Part shown: piece after piece, positions 8,211 through 16,449 of the stretch
How the letters are laid out: each line of letters begins with the position of its first letter
Position numbering within the stretch: position 1 is the stretch's first letter
Origin: an uncultured Acidimicrobiales bacterium
GTDB taxonomy: Bacteria > Actinomycetota > Acidimicrobiia > Acidimicrobiales > SZUA-35
Assembly (NCBI GenBank): GCA_937922785.1
Contig: CALAJQ010000025.1
Location: 1-64,000 of the forward strand
Length of the DNA: 64,000 nucleotides
Direction of reading: 5' to 3'
The notes under the pieces: model-generated
Databases searched by the model: none
What the model saw: only the letters and a program-made list of their open reading frames with translations
Told to the model about the DNA's origin: nothing
Translations under genes and position numbers: made by a program

Positions 8211-9656
8211 CTAGGAACAAACGCCCGCTTCATATGTTCCCACGGTGCGTACGATTCGGTTGGCTGAAGCTTCGACTCTTTCCCCTGCCAGCTCGGTACC
8301 CAACACTCGTAGCAGCAAGTCATCGAGCTGGGTGACCACATAACACTGGGTCTTGGGTTCTTGATGGTCTCCTCCTATGCCAGAGTCGTTTGTTAGGAAG
8401 AGGTGCCGGCCTCCAGAGCTGACCGCCATGGCCCGCATGATGTACTCGGCAGTGTCATCCACTCCGCTTGCCGCAAGCGGGTAGATCCTGACGCCTTTTC
8501 GGGCCAGTGCTTTGGCCTCGTCAACGGTTGAGTTGAAGCGATCATCATGGGGCGGCGCGTCTGCGTTGAGAATCAGAACCCGAGCAACATTGCCGGTGCG
8601 CCAGCTCAGCTCATTGGCGTCTTCCAGCGCCGAGTCCATTGCCTCCGGGAAGTCGCCACCGCCGTCAGCACTTTGAGCTGAGAGATTTTCCCTGATTTCT
8701 TCAATGGAGCCGGTGAAGTCGAATGACCGAGTGACGAAGGCGTCTTCAACGTCGCGATAGACAACAAGGGCGAACCGCATGTCCACGTTGGGATAGTCCT
8801 CATCGAGACGAGCAATGATTGATTCAAACTCGACAGTCAGATAATTCAGTTCGTCGCTCATCGACCCGGTCACGTCAAGTACCAATGCGACGTCAAGAGC
8901 TTCAGGGACTGCTCCGCTCGCCGAACCCAGCGAAATTGTCTGGGTCGCACCCTGGTCAGAATCGGCCGCTGCAAGGTTGAACTGTTCAACTGATGATCCA
9001 TCAGCCGGTTGCACCGAAACGATGGTAGGGGCCGTTGGATCAAGCCCATGAAAGCCTGGAAAGATGTATGCGATTCCAGCGCTCGATGTGTGCACAACTG
9101 TTGACTGATCTCCGTTGGTCAGTTCGAGACGGGCGTTGCCGGCCATTGTTCCATCGGACCCAACAACCTCAAGACGGATGCGGTTAGTGAGATCAAACGA
9201 AGGGAGACGCTGGCCGTAGTCGGTTCGGATCCGTTCCATGTAGGTGCCAAAGAACTCAAAGTTGAGATTGTCATCGACGTCAGCGGCGGTCAGCGACCCC
9301 GGTTGGGGGGCGGGCTGAACGGAAGGAGCAACCTCGATGTCATCAGCACTTGGAGCCGTCGTAGTGGAAAGAGCCCCGGACTCAGCCTCAGAACCTGACG
9401 CCAGTTCCATAGCTTCGTCTCCTAAAGCTTCATCTCCCATTGCTTCGTCGGCAGCGCCTTCAACGACTGTGGGTTCAGCCAGCTCATCCAGGGAACCAGA
9501 ATCCTCTTCGGCCATTCGATCATCGGCGTCCCCATCGGTCACCGCACCACTTTTGGGGGCTCCGGTTGTAGCTGTGCTGCTTTCATCGGCATCGGGGCTT
9601 CCACACGAAGCCGCTGTTAGAGCCATCACAACAAGAGCAATCAGGTATTTACGCAT
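8211..9656 (-). CDS. VWA-domain lipoprotein
   Basis: Predicted outer-face lipoprotein with a von Willebrand factor A domain. ATG 9656 follows a GGAG site and gives MRKYLIALVVMALTAASC, a lipobox with Cys18 as the lipidated residue. A long acidic linker rich in Asp, Glu, Ser and Ala follows (to about residue 120), then a small domain with FDLTNRIRLEVVG. The VWA domain is C-terminal, with the metal-site motif DVTGSMSDE, the later Thr/Asp positions (SADGGGDFPEAMDSAL) and NADAPPHDDRF. Such proteins usually bind protein or matrix through a divalent cation. It is followed by the FN3 protein on the same strand, so the two may serve a common surface function; this is inference. Confidence 0.85.
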   Translation of the reverse strand: MRKYLIALVVMALTAASCGSPDADESSTATTGAPKSGAVTDGDADDRMAEEDSGSLDELAEPTVVEGAADEAMGDEALGDEAMELASGSEAESGALSTTTAPSADDIEVAPSVQPAPQPGSLTAADVDDNLNFEFFGTYMERIRTDYGQRLPSFDLTNRIRLEVVGSDGTMAGNARLELTNGDQSTVVHTSSAGIAYIFPGFHGLDPTAPTIVSVQPADGSSVEQFNLAAADSDQGATQTISLGSASGAVPEALDVALVLDVTGSMSDELNYLTVEFESIIARLDEDYPNVDMRFALVVYRDVEDAFVTRSFDFTGSIEEIRENLSAQSADGGGDFPEAMDSALEDANELSWRTGNVARVLILNADAPPHDDRFNSTVDEAKALARKGVRIYPLAASGVDDTAEYIMRAMAVSSGGRHLFLTNDSGIGGDHQEPKTQCYVVTQLDDLLLRVLGTELAGERVEASANRIVRTVGTYEAGVCS

Positions 9657-9767
9657 TGGCATTCTCCGTCTAGTTCTGGGCTTAAGACGGCTGACCACAA
9701 CCAAAAGTTCCCCCACGCGTCACTATCGACTTTCCCCAGTAACGGCCTGCCGTATAGCGTTGACACC

Positions 9768-10520
9768 ATGACCGCAGTCGAACAGACCTCAGAATCGCTT
9801 GAAGTAGAGCGCCAGCACCGCAAGGAACGACTTGCCGCGGGCCTACGAATAATGGGACGCCTGCACCTAGCAGAAGGTGTAGCGGGCCACGTCACAGTTA
9901 GGGATCCCGAGTTCCCAGATCGGTTTTGGGTTAACCCGTTCGGCCACAATTTTAAGCTGATGACCGTTTCTGACTTGATCTGCGTAGATCACAACGGTGA
10001 TGTCGTGGTTGGCGATCGCGACGTAAACAAAGCAGCGTTTGCCATCCATTCACAGCTGCACGCGGCCCGCCCTGATGTAATGGCTGCAGCCCATTCACAT
10101 TCGATGTACGGCAAGACGTTCTCCAGCCTCGGCAAGCCAATCAAGATGATCACCCAGGACGCAACGATGTTTTACAACGACGTCGCTATGACCTCTGAAG
10201 GCGGCGGAGCTGTCGTGTTGGATCTAGAGGTTGGGCGGGCCATGGCCGAGGCGCTCGGAAACAAGAAGGCGCTTATTCACCAGAACCATGGCCTGATCAC
10301 CACCGGTGGGACTGTGGACGCAGCCGTGTGGTGGTTCGTCGCGCTTGAGCGTTGCTGCCAAAGCCAGCTACTTGCTGAAGCCGCTGGCGATCCAATCGTG
10401 ATTCCTGACGAACTTTGTGAAGCCGGATACGCAGCACAGGGCGCCGACATTACCGGGTGGTTTCAGTTCCAGCCGTGGTGGGACGAGCTAAACCGGGATG
10501 AGCCCGATTTCCTGAATTAG
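9768..10520 (+). CDS. Class II aldolase/adducin family protein
   Basis: Zinc-dependent aldolase-fold protein of 250 residues (FucA/AraD/adducin superfamily). Zinc-ligand motifs are AHSHSMYGKTFSSLGKP and the later QNHGLITTGGTVDAAVWW; the family motif GHVTVRDPEFPDRFWVNPFG is also present. Relatives with this C-terminal part (WFQFQPWWDEL) are often annotated only as class II aldolases, and the substrate cannot be named. ATG 9768 lies seven bases after a TAGCGT hexamer, fitting a leaderless transcript. The gene is divergent from the VWA lipoprotein and convergent with the cytochrome gene, so it is probably monocistronic. Confidence 0.88.
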   Translation: MTAVEQTSESLEVERQHRKERLAAGLRIMGRLHLAEGVAGHVTVRDPEFPDRFWVNPFGHNFKLMTVSDLICVDHNGDVVVGDRDVNKAAFAIHSQLHAARPDVMAAAHSHSMYGKTFSSLGKPIKMITQDATMFYNDVAMTSEGGGAVVLDLEVGRAMAEALGNKKALIHQNHGLITTGGTVDAAVWWFVALERCCQSQLLAEAAGDPIVIPDELCEAGYAAQGADITGWFQFQPWWDELNRDEPDFLN

Positions 10521-10530
10521 CCGACGGCTC

Positions 10531-10863
10531 CTACAGGACCTGGCGTGTATAGGCAACAACTGCCTCGATCTGTTCAGGAGTCAACTTCGAGCTGAAGGCT
10601 GGCATGGCACCCTTGCCGTTGGCCACTAACTCGATTTGAGCTAAAGGATCGGAAAAACGTTGGATCACGCGACCTTCATTCAGTTGACCGCCTCTGCCCC
10701 CTTGGCCTTGGCGACCATGGCAAGCAACACAGCTTCCGGACCAGATCTGCTCTCCCAATACGAGCTGAGCATTGTCAACCGGGGCCGCCGGAACAGGCTG
10801 TGTGGAGCAAGATGTGCCAACCAATGCTGCCGTCATGATCAACAGAGGAACCCATGTTCGCAT
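10531..10863 (-). CDS. Lipoprotein mono-heme cytochrome c
   Basis: Small exported class I cytochrome c of 110 residues. ATG 10863 gives MRTWVPLLIMTAALVGTSC, a lipoprotein signal with the lipidated Cys at 19. The heme motif CVACH follows, and the Met ligand is probably in GAMPAF. The C-terminal helix (LTPEQIEAVVAYTRQVL) is typical. Longer upstream reading is possible but would destroy the signal peptide. TAAACT lies seven bases before the ATG, so the mRNA is probably leaderless. It would act as a membrane-anchored electron carrier outside the cell; no oxidase genes are nearby to identify its partner. Confidence 0.88.
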   Translation of the reverse strand: MRTWVPLLIMTAALVGTSCSTQPVPAAPVDNAQLVLGEQIWSGSCVACHGRQGQGGRGGQLNEGRVIQRFSDPLAQIELVANGKGAMPAFSSKLTPEQIEAVVAYTRQVL

Positions 10864-10905
10864 TGGGTCAAGTTTATCTAGCCAAAGCTGGCCATACTTA
10901 ACCCA
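10864..10905. promoter_or_regulatory. Divergent, mirror-image leaderless promoters
   Basis: The 42-bp gap between two divergent ATGs is an imperfect palindrome, TGGGTcAAGT at one end and ACTTaACCCA at the other. Each ATG is preceded by ACTTrACCCA, with -10-like hexamers TAAACT (minus) and CATACT (plus) seven bases before the start. No clear -35 element is visible. Confidence 0.5.
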
Positions 10906-11016
10906 ATGGGCTTTGATCCTCGACGCCAGCACAAACGATCGCCACTTGACTATTTGTACGTGGCGGCCGCAGTTGTCGTGTTCTTTGCCCTTCTTGCGTG
11001 GGCGGTATTCGGATAG
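10906..11016 (+). CDS. 36-residue single-pass membrane protein
   Basis: Short gene below usual size cut-offs. It encodes MGFDPRRQHKRSPLDYLYV followed by a hydrophobic helix of about 17 residues (AAAVVVFFALLAWAVFG) up to the stop. The basic N-terminus (RRQHKR) predicts an inside-N orientation. Support comes from the clean membrane-protein pattern, a -10-like CATACT exactly seven bases before the ATG, and a stop that overlaps the next gene's start (TAGTG), implying translational coupling. I do not recognise a family. Confidence 0.7.
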   Translation: MGFDPRRQHKRSPLDYLYVAAAVVVFFALLAWAVFG

Positions 11017-11327
11017 TGCCGGCCCAGAAAAAAGCAGGCCAGAAAAAGACAAGCCGGAAAACAACCAGCCGGAAAACAACAAGCAAGGCCTCGAAGAAGC
11101 CGCCCAAACGCAAAGGATCTCGCTCGCGGCCTGATCCGTCCGATACTCCGGACTCTGAGACGCGCTTCATTCAGCCCTACCAAGCCACCAAGCCCTACAT
11201 CTGCCCCGGCTGCAACCGAGACATTCCCGTGGGCATGGGCCACCTCGTGGCCGTGCCGCCAGATGATCCGGACCTAAGGCGGCACTGGCATCGCGGCTGC
11301 TGGAACAACCGCGCCAACCGTCGCTAG
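11016..11327 (+). CDS. Lysine-rich protein with a small Cys/His zinc-binding domain
   Basis: Protein of 103 residues starting at GTG 11016, which shares its G with the stop of the membrane mini-gene. The first 40 residues are extremely basic and repetitive (QKKTSRKTTSRKTTSKASKK, then PPKRKGSRSR), like a histone H1 tail. The C-terminal half has YICPGCNRDIPVGMGHLV and HWHRGCW, which supply two Cys, several His and a third Cys for a probable zinc site. Similar small actinobacterial proteins exist without a defined function, some annotated as ATP/GTP-binding on weak grounds. Nucleic-acid binding is a reasonable guess. Convergent with typA. Confidence 0.85.
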   Translation: MPAQKKAGQKKTSRKTTSRKTTSKASKKPPKRKGSRSRPDPSDTPDSETRFIQPYQATKPYICPGCNRDIPVGMGHLVAVPPDDPDLRRHWHRGCWNNRANRR

Positions 11328-11337
11328 CTTCTGACTC

Positions 11338-13188
11338 TTAAGAAGCGTTCTCCGCTTCTTTGCGAGCGTTCTTCAGAGCCTTCAAGCGACGAGCTCGAAC
11401 GTTTGGATCCAGCTCTGTCTTGCGCAGCCGAACATGATCAGGGGTCACTTCCACACACTCATCATCAGAGATGAACTCCAGCGCCTGCTCCAAAGAAAGA
11501 ACCTTGGCTGGTGTTAGCTTCACCGTCTGGTCAGAAGCAGAAGCACGATGGTTGGTCAGCTGCTTTTCCTTAACAACGTTCACTTCCATGTCTTCATTTC
11601 GGCTGTTTTCGCCAACGATCATGCCGTCATAGACCTGGGTGGTCGGCGCAACCAACATCTCTGCCCGCTCTTGAAGCGCGATCAGCGCATAGGCAGTTGC
11701 CTGACCTTGGCGGTCAGCGATCAGAGAGCCCTTTACCCGAGTTCTAAGTTCTCCAAACCACGGCTCCATCTGCTCAAAGGTGTGGTTTAGGACGCCGGCG
11801 CCGCGAGTTTCGGTGAGGAACATCGTTCTGAACCCGATGAGCCCACGAGCTGGAACCAGGTAGTCAAGGCGAACCCAGCCAGTGCCGTGGTTAATCATGT
11901 TTTCCATGCGGCCCTTTCGGGCGGCAAGAAGTTGGGTTACTGCACCTAAGAAGTCCTCTGGAACATCGATGGTCAGTCGCTCAACAGGCTCATGCAGCTT
12001 GCCGTCGATCTCGGCGGTAACTACTTGAGGCTTGCCGACTGTCAGCTCGAAACCTTCACGACGCATCTGCTCAACCAAAATGGCTAGCTGTAGCTCACCA
12101 CGAGCCTGCACTTCCCAGGTGTCAGGTCGTTCAGTGTTTAGGACACGAAGGCTCATGTTGCCGACTAGTTCTTTATCAAGGCGATCCTTAACCATTCGGG
12201 CAGTTAGCTTCGAGCCACTTTTGCCCGCCAAAGGCGACGTGTTAACGCCGATCGTCATAGATAGCGCTGGCTCATCAACCGAAATAACGGGCATTGGCTT
12301 GGGATCGTTCGGGTCAACGAGAGTCTCGCCGATCATGATGTCTTCAATGCCGGCAACAGCTACTAAGTCACCCGGCCCTGCCGAATCAGCAGGGACACGC
12401 TCGAGGTTCTTAGTTAGGTAGAGCTCGTTTAGCTTCACCTTTTGAACGGTGCCGTCCACCCGGCTGAGCGCAACTGACTCGCCCTTGCTGAGAGTGCCGT
12501 TCATCACCCGACAAAGAGCCAACCGTCCTACATAGGGAGACGCATCAAGGTTGGTTACCCATGCCTGAAGCGAATGGCCCTCTTCGTAAGTTGGGGCAGG
12601 AATGAACGAACCCAGCAGCCTAAATAGTGGCTGGAGGTCAGTGCCGCGAACGTCCTCTTCCTCTGATGCCCAGCCGTCTCGAGCTGCGCAGTAGATTATC
12701 GGAAATTCGATCTGATCATCCCGAGCATCAATGTCTAGGAACAGCTCATAGACCTCGTTCACCACCTCAGCGATTCGAGCGTCGGGCCGGTCGACCTTGT
12801 TGATGACCAAGATGACAGGCAGGTCTCGGGCAAGAGCTTTGCGGAGTACGAAGCGTGTTTGAGGCAGCGGACCCTCGGCCGCATCAACGAGAAGAACAAC
12901 GCCATCCACCATGGTGAGAGCGCGTTCAACCTCGCCACCAAAGTCAGCGTGGCCTGGGGTGTCCACAACGTTGATCGTGATTCCCTCCCAAGTGATGGAA
13001 GTGTTCTTGGCAAGGATCGTGATGCCCTTTTCCTTTTCAAGGTCGCCCGAATCCATTACTCGTTCGGTGACCTCTTGGTGGTCGCCAAAGGCTCCGGTCT
13101 GACGCAACATTGCGTCAACCAATGTGGTCTTACCGTGATCCACGTGGGCCACGATTGCCACGTTCCTGATGTCATCACGTTGAGCCAT
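11338..13188 (-). CDS. typA: Ribosome-associated translational GTPase TypA/BipA
   Basis: TypA/BipA GTPase, which binds the 70S ribosome and supports 50S assembly and stress adaptation. G1 is AHVDHGKT (residues 14-21), G3 is DTPGHADF and G4 is NKVD. EF-G-like domains follow, with the TypA-specific C-terminal part ([20 protein letters not shown]). ATG 13188 has a GAGG site eight bases upstream; a GTG three codons earlier is less well placed. Length of 616 residues is normal. It is part of the block lying between yraN and yifB. Confidence 0.97.
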   Translation of the reverse strand: MAQRDDIRNVAIVAHVDHGKTTLVDAMLRQTGAFGDHQEVTERVMDSGDLEKEKGITILAKNTSITWEGITINVVDTPGHADFGGEVERALTMVDGVVLLVDAAEGPLPQTRFVLRKALARDLPVILVINKVDRPDARIAEVVNEVYELFLDIDARDDQIEFPIIYCAARDGWASEEEDVRGTDLQPLFRLLGSFIPAPTYEEGHSLQAWVTNLDASPYVGRLALCRVMNGTLSKGESVALSRVDGTVQKVKLNELYLTKNLERVPADSAGPGDLVAVAGIEDIMIGETLVDPNDPKPMPVISVDEPALSMTIGVNTSPLAGKSGSKLTARMVKDRLDKELVGNMSLRVLNTERPDTWEVQARGELQLAILVEQMRREGFELTVGKPQVVTAEIDGKLHEPVERLTIDVPEDFLGAVTQLLAARKGRMENMINHGTGWVRLDYLVPARGLIGFRTMFLTETRGAGVLNHTFEQMEPWFGELRTRVKGSLIADRQGQATAYALIALQERAEMLVAPTTQVYDGMIVGENSRNEDMEVNVVKEKQLTNHRASASDQTVKLTPAKVLSLEQALEFISDDECVEVTPDHVRLRKTELDPNVRARRLKALKNARKEAENAS

Positions 13189-13222
13189 AACAGGCACCTC
13201 AAACTCTTCTAAGCGCTAAACT

Positions 13223-13242
13223 GCCCCGGACAGTCCCGGGGC
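13223..13242 (-). terminator. Probable terminator after the rpsP-yraN operon
   Basis: A 7-bp GC stem (GCCCCGG / CCGGGGC) with a 6-nt loop lies 50 bases past the yraN stop and just before typA. The following T run is short (AGTTTAG), so termination may be partial. Confidence 0.5.
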
Positions 13243-13291
13243 CAACACTCCAGCGTACTCAGTAGACGGCGGTTCTCCGGCCATAGCCTTG

Positions 13292-13654
13292 CTAGAAACA
13301 ACCTCGGTAAAGCGTCACATTGCTCTGTCCATCCACAACTGCGACGTCAAACCGCAGTTCGGCGAACCTCATTCCTGAGCCCTGGAGCCATTGGGTTCCA
13401 AGCCGACGCAAGGTCTGTTGCTTGGTATATCCAACCGAGCTGGCGCCAGTACCAAAGCGAGTGGAAGTCCGAGTCTTGACCTCGCAAAACACAACGGTCC
13501 GACCTTTGGCGACAACTAGGTCCAATTCACCCCGAGGGTTGACGGTGCCGGGTCCAGGTCTCCAGTTTCGGTCCAGCACCTTGAAACCATGGTCGATGTA
13601 CCACTTCGCTGCGGCGTCCTCGCCACGAGCACCGACTCTTTGATTGTGAGACAA
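13292..13654 (-). CDS. yraN: YraN family (UPF0102) endonuclease-like protein
   Basis: Small protein of the restriction-endonuclease-like UPF0102 family. The core nuclease residues are visible: GARGEDAAAKWY, GELDLVV and FCEVKTR (the E and D-ExK pattern). Its role in cells is not established. The start is TTG 13654, directly after the DUF2469 stop. It is the last gene of the rpsP operon. In most relatives it is followed by yifB, which here is displaced by about 8 kb. Confidence 0.92.
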   Translation of the reverse strand: MSHNQRVGARGEDAAAKWYIDHGFKVLDRNWRPGPGTVNPRGELDLVVAKGRTVVFCEVKTRTSTRFGTGASSVGYTKQQTLRRLGTQWLQGSGMRFAELRFDVAVVDGQSNVTLYRGCF

Positions 13655-13942
13655 CTAGATCTCGCGTTCGGGTAGCTCCTCAACAGTGACGCCTCTGGTA
13701 CTTGAGACCCGAACCGAGCTAAGAAAGCGGCTTTGGCGATACATATCCCAAACCCACGCGTCCTTCAGTTCGTACTCAACCATGGCGTTACCCGGTGCGG
13801 ATGATCGCACGACCTCATTGGCGAGGTAGAAGCGGCGGTCGGTTTCGACCACGAACGTGAACATAGAGATGACATCTCGGTATTCGCGATATAGCGCCAG
13901 CTCAATCTCGGCTTCATATTGCTCGAGATCTTCGCTGGACAT
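13655..13942 (-). CDS. DUF2469 domain-containing protein
   Basis: Conserved actinobacterial protein of 95 residues and unknown function. It opens with SSEDLEQYEAEIELALYREY and contains the family motif FTFVVETDRRFYLANEV. Three bases separate it from rplS. In many Actinobacteria lepB and rnhB lie between rplS and this gene; they are absent here. A link to ribosome or RNA processing is suggested only by context. Confidence 0.9.
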   Translation of the reverse strand: MSSEDLEQYEAEIELALYREYRDVISMFTFVVETDRRFYLANEVVRSSAPGNAMVEYELKDAWVWDMYRQSRFLSSVRVSSTRGVTVEELPEREI

Positions 13943-13945
13943 GAA

Positions 13946-14293
13946 CTAGCGGTCGCGCTTTTCTTTGACCTTGGCGGCCTTGCCGACGCGGTCACGCAGG
14001 TAGTAGAGCTTTGCTCGGCGAACATCACCACGAGTCACTGGCTCGATCTTGTCAATGATTGGCGAGTGAAGCGGGAAACTACGCTCGACGCCGACACCGA
14101 AGCTCAGCTTGCGGACGGTGAAGCTCTCGCGGATTCCATCACCACGGCGGGCAATTACCACACCCTGAAAGACCTGAACTCGTTCGCGGTTACCCTCGGT
14201 CACCTTGACGTGAACCCTGACAGTGTCTCCAGGGGAGAACTGCGGGATGTCGTCACGCATCTGGGCTTTTTCAACAATGTCGGTGAGGTTCAT
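13946..14293 (-). CDS. rplS: 50S ribosomal protein L19
   Basis: Large-subunit protein L19, located at the 30S-50S interface. Key motifs are [30 protein letters not shown] and [19 protein letters not shown], with the basic C-terminus [20 protein letters not shown]. Length of 115 residues is normal. It follows trmD after a 70-base gap, with an AGAGAG ribosome site. The rpsP-rimM-trmD-rplS order is strongly conserved in bacteria. Confidence 0.98.
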   Translation of the reverse strand: MNLTDIVEKAQMRDDIPQFSPGDTVRVHVKVTEGNRERVQVFQGVVIARRGDGIRESFTVRKLSFGVGVERSFPLHSPIIDKIEPVTRGDVRRAKLYYLRDRVGKAAKVKEKRDR

Positions 14294-14363
14294 GGCTCAA
14301 TCTCTCTAGACGGACAGCCCATAATGTTACGCCGTCCTTGCCTAGTTCCACACAGAATGTGGC

Positions 14364-15086
14364 TCAGCGCAAGCCGAACTTAACTAAAAGCTGCTCCTCG
14401 GCCTCGGTAATGCCGCCTCGGGCGGCTATCAGATCGGGGCGACGAGCCAAGGTCCGGGCCAAAGACTGGGCGAAGCGCCATTGTGCGATCAGTCCATGAT
14501 TGCCTGACATCAGCTCGGGGGGAACGATGCTGCCTTCGTAGTCCGCAGGTCTCGTGTACTGGGGATACTCAAGCAAGCCGTCGCTGAAACTCTCTTCGGT
14601 TGTGGAGTCTGCATTACCCACAACACCTGGAACCAGGCGACCCACCGCCTCAATAATTGCTGCGGCGGCCACTTCTCCCCCAGCAAGAACAAAGTCCCCG
14701 ATGGAAATTTCACGATCGACGACAAGATCGATGGCTCGTTGGTCAAGGCCTTCGTAACGCCCGCAAATAAGCGAGAATCCCTCGGTCCCTGCAAGTTCGG
14801 CCGCGACGGCCTGGTTAAACGGTTGGCCGCTGGGTCCAAGGAAGACAATTGGACGAGGTGGTTGCACTAGCTCAATCATTTCAATGATCGGACCAGGTTT
14901 GATCACCATGCCAGCACCGCCCCCGAAGGGTGAATCATCCACGGTTCGGTGAACATCGGTGGTGGCGTCGCGAAAGTTGTGGGCGTTTATCGCCAGGAGC
15001 CCTTTACTTTGACCCCGGCCAATAACGCCTATCTCGGCAAAGGACCTAATGACTTCGGGAAACAGCGTGAAGACGTCGATTTGCAT
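14364..15086 (-). CDS. trmD: tRNA (guanine-37-N1)-methyltransferase
   Basis: TrmD methylates G37 of tRNAs with S-adenosylmethionine and prevents frameshifting. The SPOUT trefoil-knot motifs are intact: DVFTLFPE, DDSPFGGGAGMV, LICGRYEGLDQR and GDFVLAGGE. Substrate motifs LEYPQYTRP and SGNHGLIAQWR are also present. Length of 240 residues is normal. It starts three bases after the rimM stop, so it is part of the same transcript. Confidence 0.98.
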   Translation of the reverse strand: MQIDVFTLFPEVIRSFAEIGVIGRGQSKGLLAINAHNFRDATTDVHRTVDDSPFGGGAGMVIKPGPIIEMIELVQPPRPIVFLGPSGQPFNQAVAAELAGTEGFSLICGRYEGLDQRAIDLVVDREISIGDFVLAGGEVAAAAIIEAVGRLVPGVVGNADSTTEESFSDGLLEYPQYTRPADYEGSIVPPELMSGNHGLIAQWRFAQSLARTLARRPDLIAARGGITEAEEQLLVKFGLR

Positions 15087-15089
15087 GAG

Positions 15090-15572
15090 TTAGAGATCCC
15101 AGAGGCCGTCCGGAACCTCGACTGTTACCGTCTCGTCGTCGTGGCTCACATAGAACGCCATAGGCACCAAGTGGCCGCTGTCTAGCTCAAGCAAGTCAGA
15201 GGCCGGGTTGGAGATCAACGAGAGCACCTCTCCCCTGCTAGCACCGTCAGCCTCGACGACGTTCTTGCCGACTAGTTCATGGACAAAGACGTCTTCGGTG
15301 TCTGAGATTGACTCAGCGGACAGGTCCAGGTTACGAAGACGATCCGCTGCGTTGCGATCGTCGACGCCCTCGAACTTGATTCTCCACTTATCTTGCTGCT
15401 GTGGATGGGCCTTGGCGACAACAAGTGTTTCGGGCAGGTCTGATCGTTCACCAGACAGCAGAAACACCGCCCCAGGGGCGGTGCGTTCAGCAGTTAGGTC
15501 TGTGGTGAGAGTGACCAGCACCTCACCTTTTAGTCCATGAGCTCGGCCAATTCGACCGACTCTCAGAATCAC
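15090..15572 (-). CDS. rimM: Ribosome maturation factor RimM
   Basis: RimM binds S19 and assists maturation of the 30S head. The N-terminal domain begins LRVGRIGRAHGLKGEVLV and the PRC-barrel domain contains VFVHELVGKNVVEADG and LLELDSGHLVPMAFY. Length of 160 residues fits the family. Its start overlaps the khpA stop by four bases (ATGA). Confidence 0.95.
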   Translation of the reverse strand: MILRVGRIGRAHGLKGEVLVTLTTDLTAERTAPGAVFLLSGERSDLPETLVVAKAHPQQQDKWRIKFEGVDDRNAADRLRNLDLSAESISDTEDVFVHELVGKNVVEADGASRGEVLSLISNPASDLLELDSGHLVPMAFYVSHDDETVTVEVPDGLWDL

Positions 15573-15820
15573 TCTACGAACTCAACCTCGGTTGAGACTG
15601 AGTCCTTGGAACCCGCAGCGGCAACCACCGTGCGAATGGCGGATGCCACTCGGCCGCGACGGCCGATAACGCGTCCCATGTCGTCCTTGTTGACCGATAC
15701 ATCAAAGCGGACAACGCCTTCAGATACTTCAGAAGCCTCAACGGAGACTTCTTCTGGCATCGACACAACGGACTTGCACAGGTGCTCAAGCACAGACTGG
15801 GCAGTTGGAGCCAGGCTCAC
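15569..15820 (-). CDS. khpA: KH-domain RNA-binding protein KhpA
   Basis: Small single-KH protein of 83 residues between rpsP and rimM, the standard place for khpA in Gram-positive bacteria. The GxxG loop sits in [18 protein letters not shown]. In other species KhpA pairs with KhpB (Jag) and affects cell division and RNA stability. The start is GTG 15820, overlapping the rpsP stop (GTGA). Confidence 0.93.
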   Translation of the reverse strand: MSLAPTAQSVLEHLCKSVVSMPEEVSVEASEVSEGVVRFDVSVNKDDMGRVIGRRGRVASAIRTVVAAAGSKDSVSTEVEFVE

Positions 15821-16152
15821 GCGTCGCTCATTTCAGCGGCTGCAGCAGCGGCCTTTTCGGCGTCCTGAGCAGCTTGTAGTTCTTCTACTGACTTGCCTGA
15901 AGTGAAAGCGTCCCAAGCGCCAGAAACCTCAAGAAGCTTCTTCACACGATCTGAAGGCTGAGCGCCATTGCGGAGCCATCCAACAGCCTTTGCGTTGTCA
16001 ATAAGGATCACTGACGGCTCCATGCGAGGTTGGTAGGTGCCAACGATCTCGATGAACCGACCGTCGCGAGGTGAGCGACTATCAGCGGCAACTACTCGGT
16101 ATGTAGGTTGCTTCTTCTTTCCCATGCGCATCAGGCGCAATCGAACTGCCAC
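15817..16152 (-). CDS. rpsP: 30S ribosomal protein S16
   Basis: Small-subunit assembly protein S16. It opens [20 protein letters not shown] and contains [19 protein letters not shown]. The C-terminal 25 residues are Ala/Glu-rich and variable, as often seen in Actinobacteria. The start is GTG 16152 with an AGAGA site upstream. It is the first gene of the rpsP-khpA-rimM-trmD-rplS-DUF2469-yraN operon, and its long upstream region contains strong RNA structure. Confidence 0.97.
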   Translation of the reverse strand: MAVRLRLMRMGKKKQPTYRVVAADSRSPRDGRFIEIVGTYQPRMEPSVILIDNAKAVGWLRNGAQPSDRVKKLLEVSGAWDAFTSGKSVEELQAAQDAEKAAAAAAEMSDA

Positions 16153-16189
16153 GGTGTCTCTACTTTGTTTTCGAGGAATTGATCAAATC

Positions 16190-16204
16190 TCGCCCGAGGG
16201 GCGA
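16190..16204 (-). other. Small hairpin in the rpsP leader
   Basis: A 6-bp stem TCGCCC / GGGCGA with a 3-nt loop, about 40 bases before the rpsP start. It could be part of a leader switch with the larger fold upstream. No U-tract follows. Confidence 0.35.
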
Positions 16205-16236
16205 CAGATGAGGTTACCCGGATCAGATTAAATGTC

Positions 16237-16298
16237 CTCCGGGCAGCGCAACTGGATGTTACCGGTCCAGAATATGCGCCGCGCATCGCTGCCCGGAG
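16237..16298. ncRNA. Predicted structured RNA (three-way junction)
   Basis: A perfect 12-bp outer stem (CTCCGGGCAGCG / CGCTGCCCGGAG) encloses two further perfect hairpins: CTGGA / TCCAG with a 9-nt loop and ATGCG / CGCAT with a 3-nt loop. This arrangement is unlikely by chance in a non-coding gap. On the minus strand it would lie 85-146 bases before rpsP and could be an S16 leader element; on the plus strand it would precede the padR-like gene. Strand and function are unknown. It does not match SRP RNA, tmRNA or a riboswitch I recognise. Confidence 0.5.
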
Positions 16299-16424
16299 AA
16301 ACATGGCCAACTGCGTCAAATGACCACGAGATCACTTTTGCGAGTTACGTCGTCCACTCGCGACTGTAAACGCACCTAGTAGCTTTTGTAAAGGCTGTGT
16401 TCTGGGTTCGGCTCTGCTTTAAAG

Positions 16425-16449
16425 AGATACTGCTTTAGATAGATACTGC
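16425..16449 (+). promoter_or_regulatory. Direct repeats upstream of the padR-like gene
   Basis: AGATACTGC occurs at 16425-16433 and again at 16441-16449, 16 bases apart start to start, about 65 bases before the padR-like ATG. The spacing of about 1.5 helical turns is not typical for a dimer on one face. It may be an operator for the adjacent regulator. Confidence 0.35.

Noticed and set aside
14294-14363. Terminator or attenuator between trmD and rplS
   Set aside because: Only a 4-bp pairing (GGAC / GTCC) was found, with no U-tract.
16237-16298. Structured region as SRP RNA, tmRNA or a known riboswitch
   Set aside because: It is too short and lacks the conserved SRP tetraloop region, the tmRNA tRNA-like ends and any riboswitch motif I recognise.
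16131-16319. 62-residue minus-strand frame over the rpsP leader
   Set aside because: No ribosome site, no domain, and it overlaps strong RNA structure.
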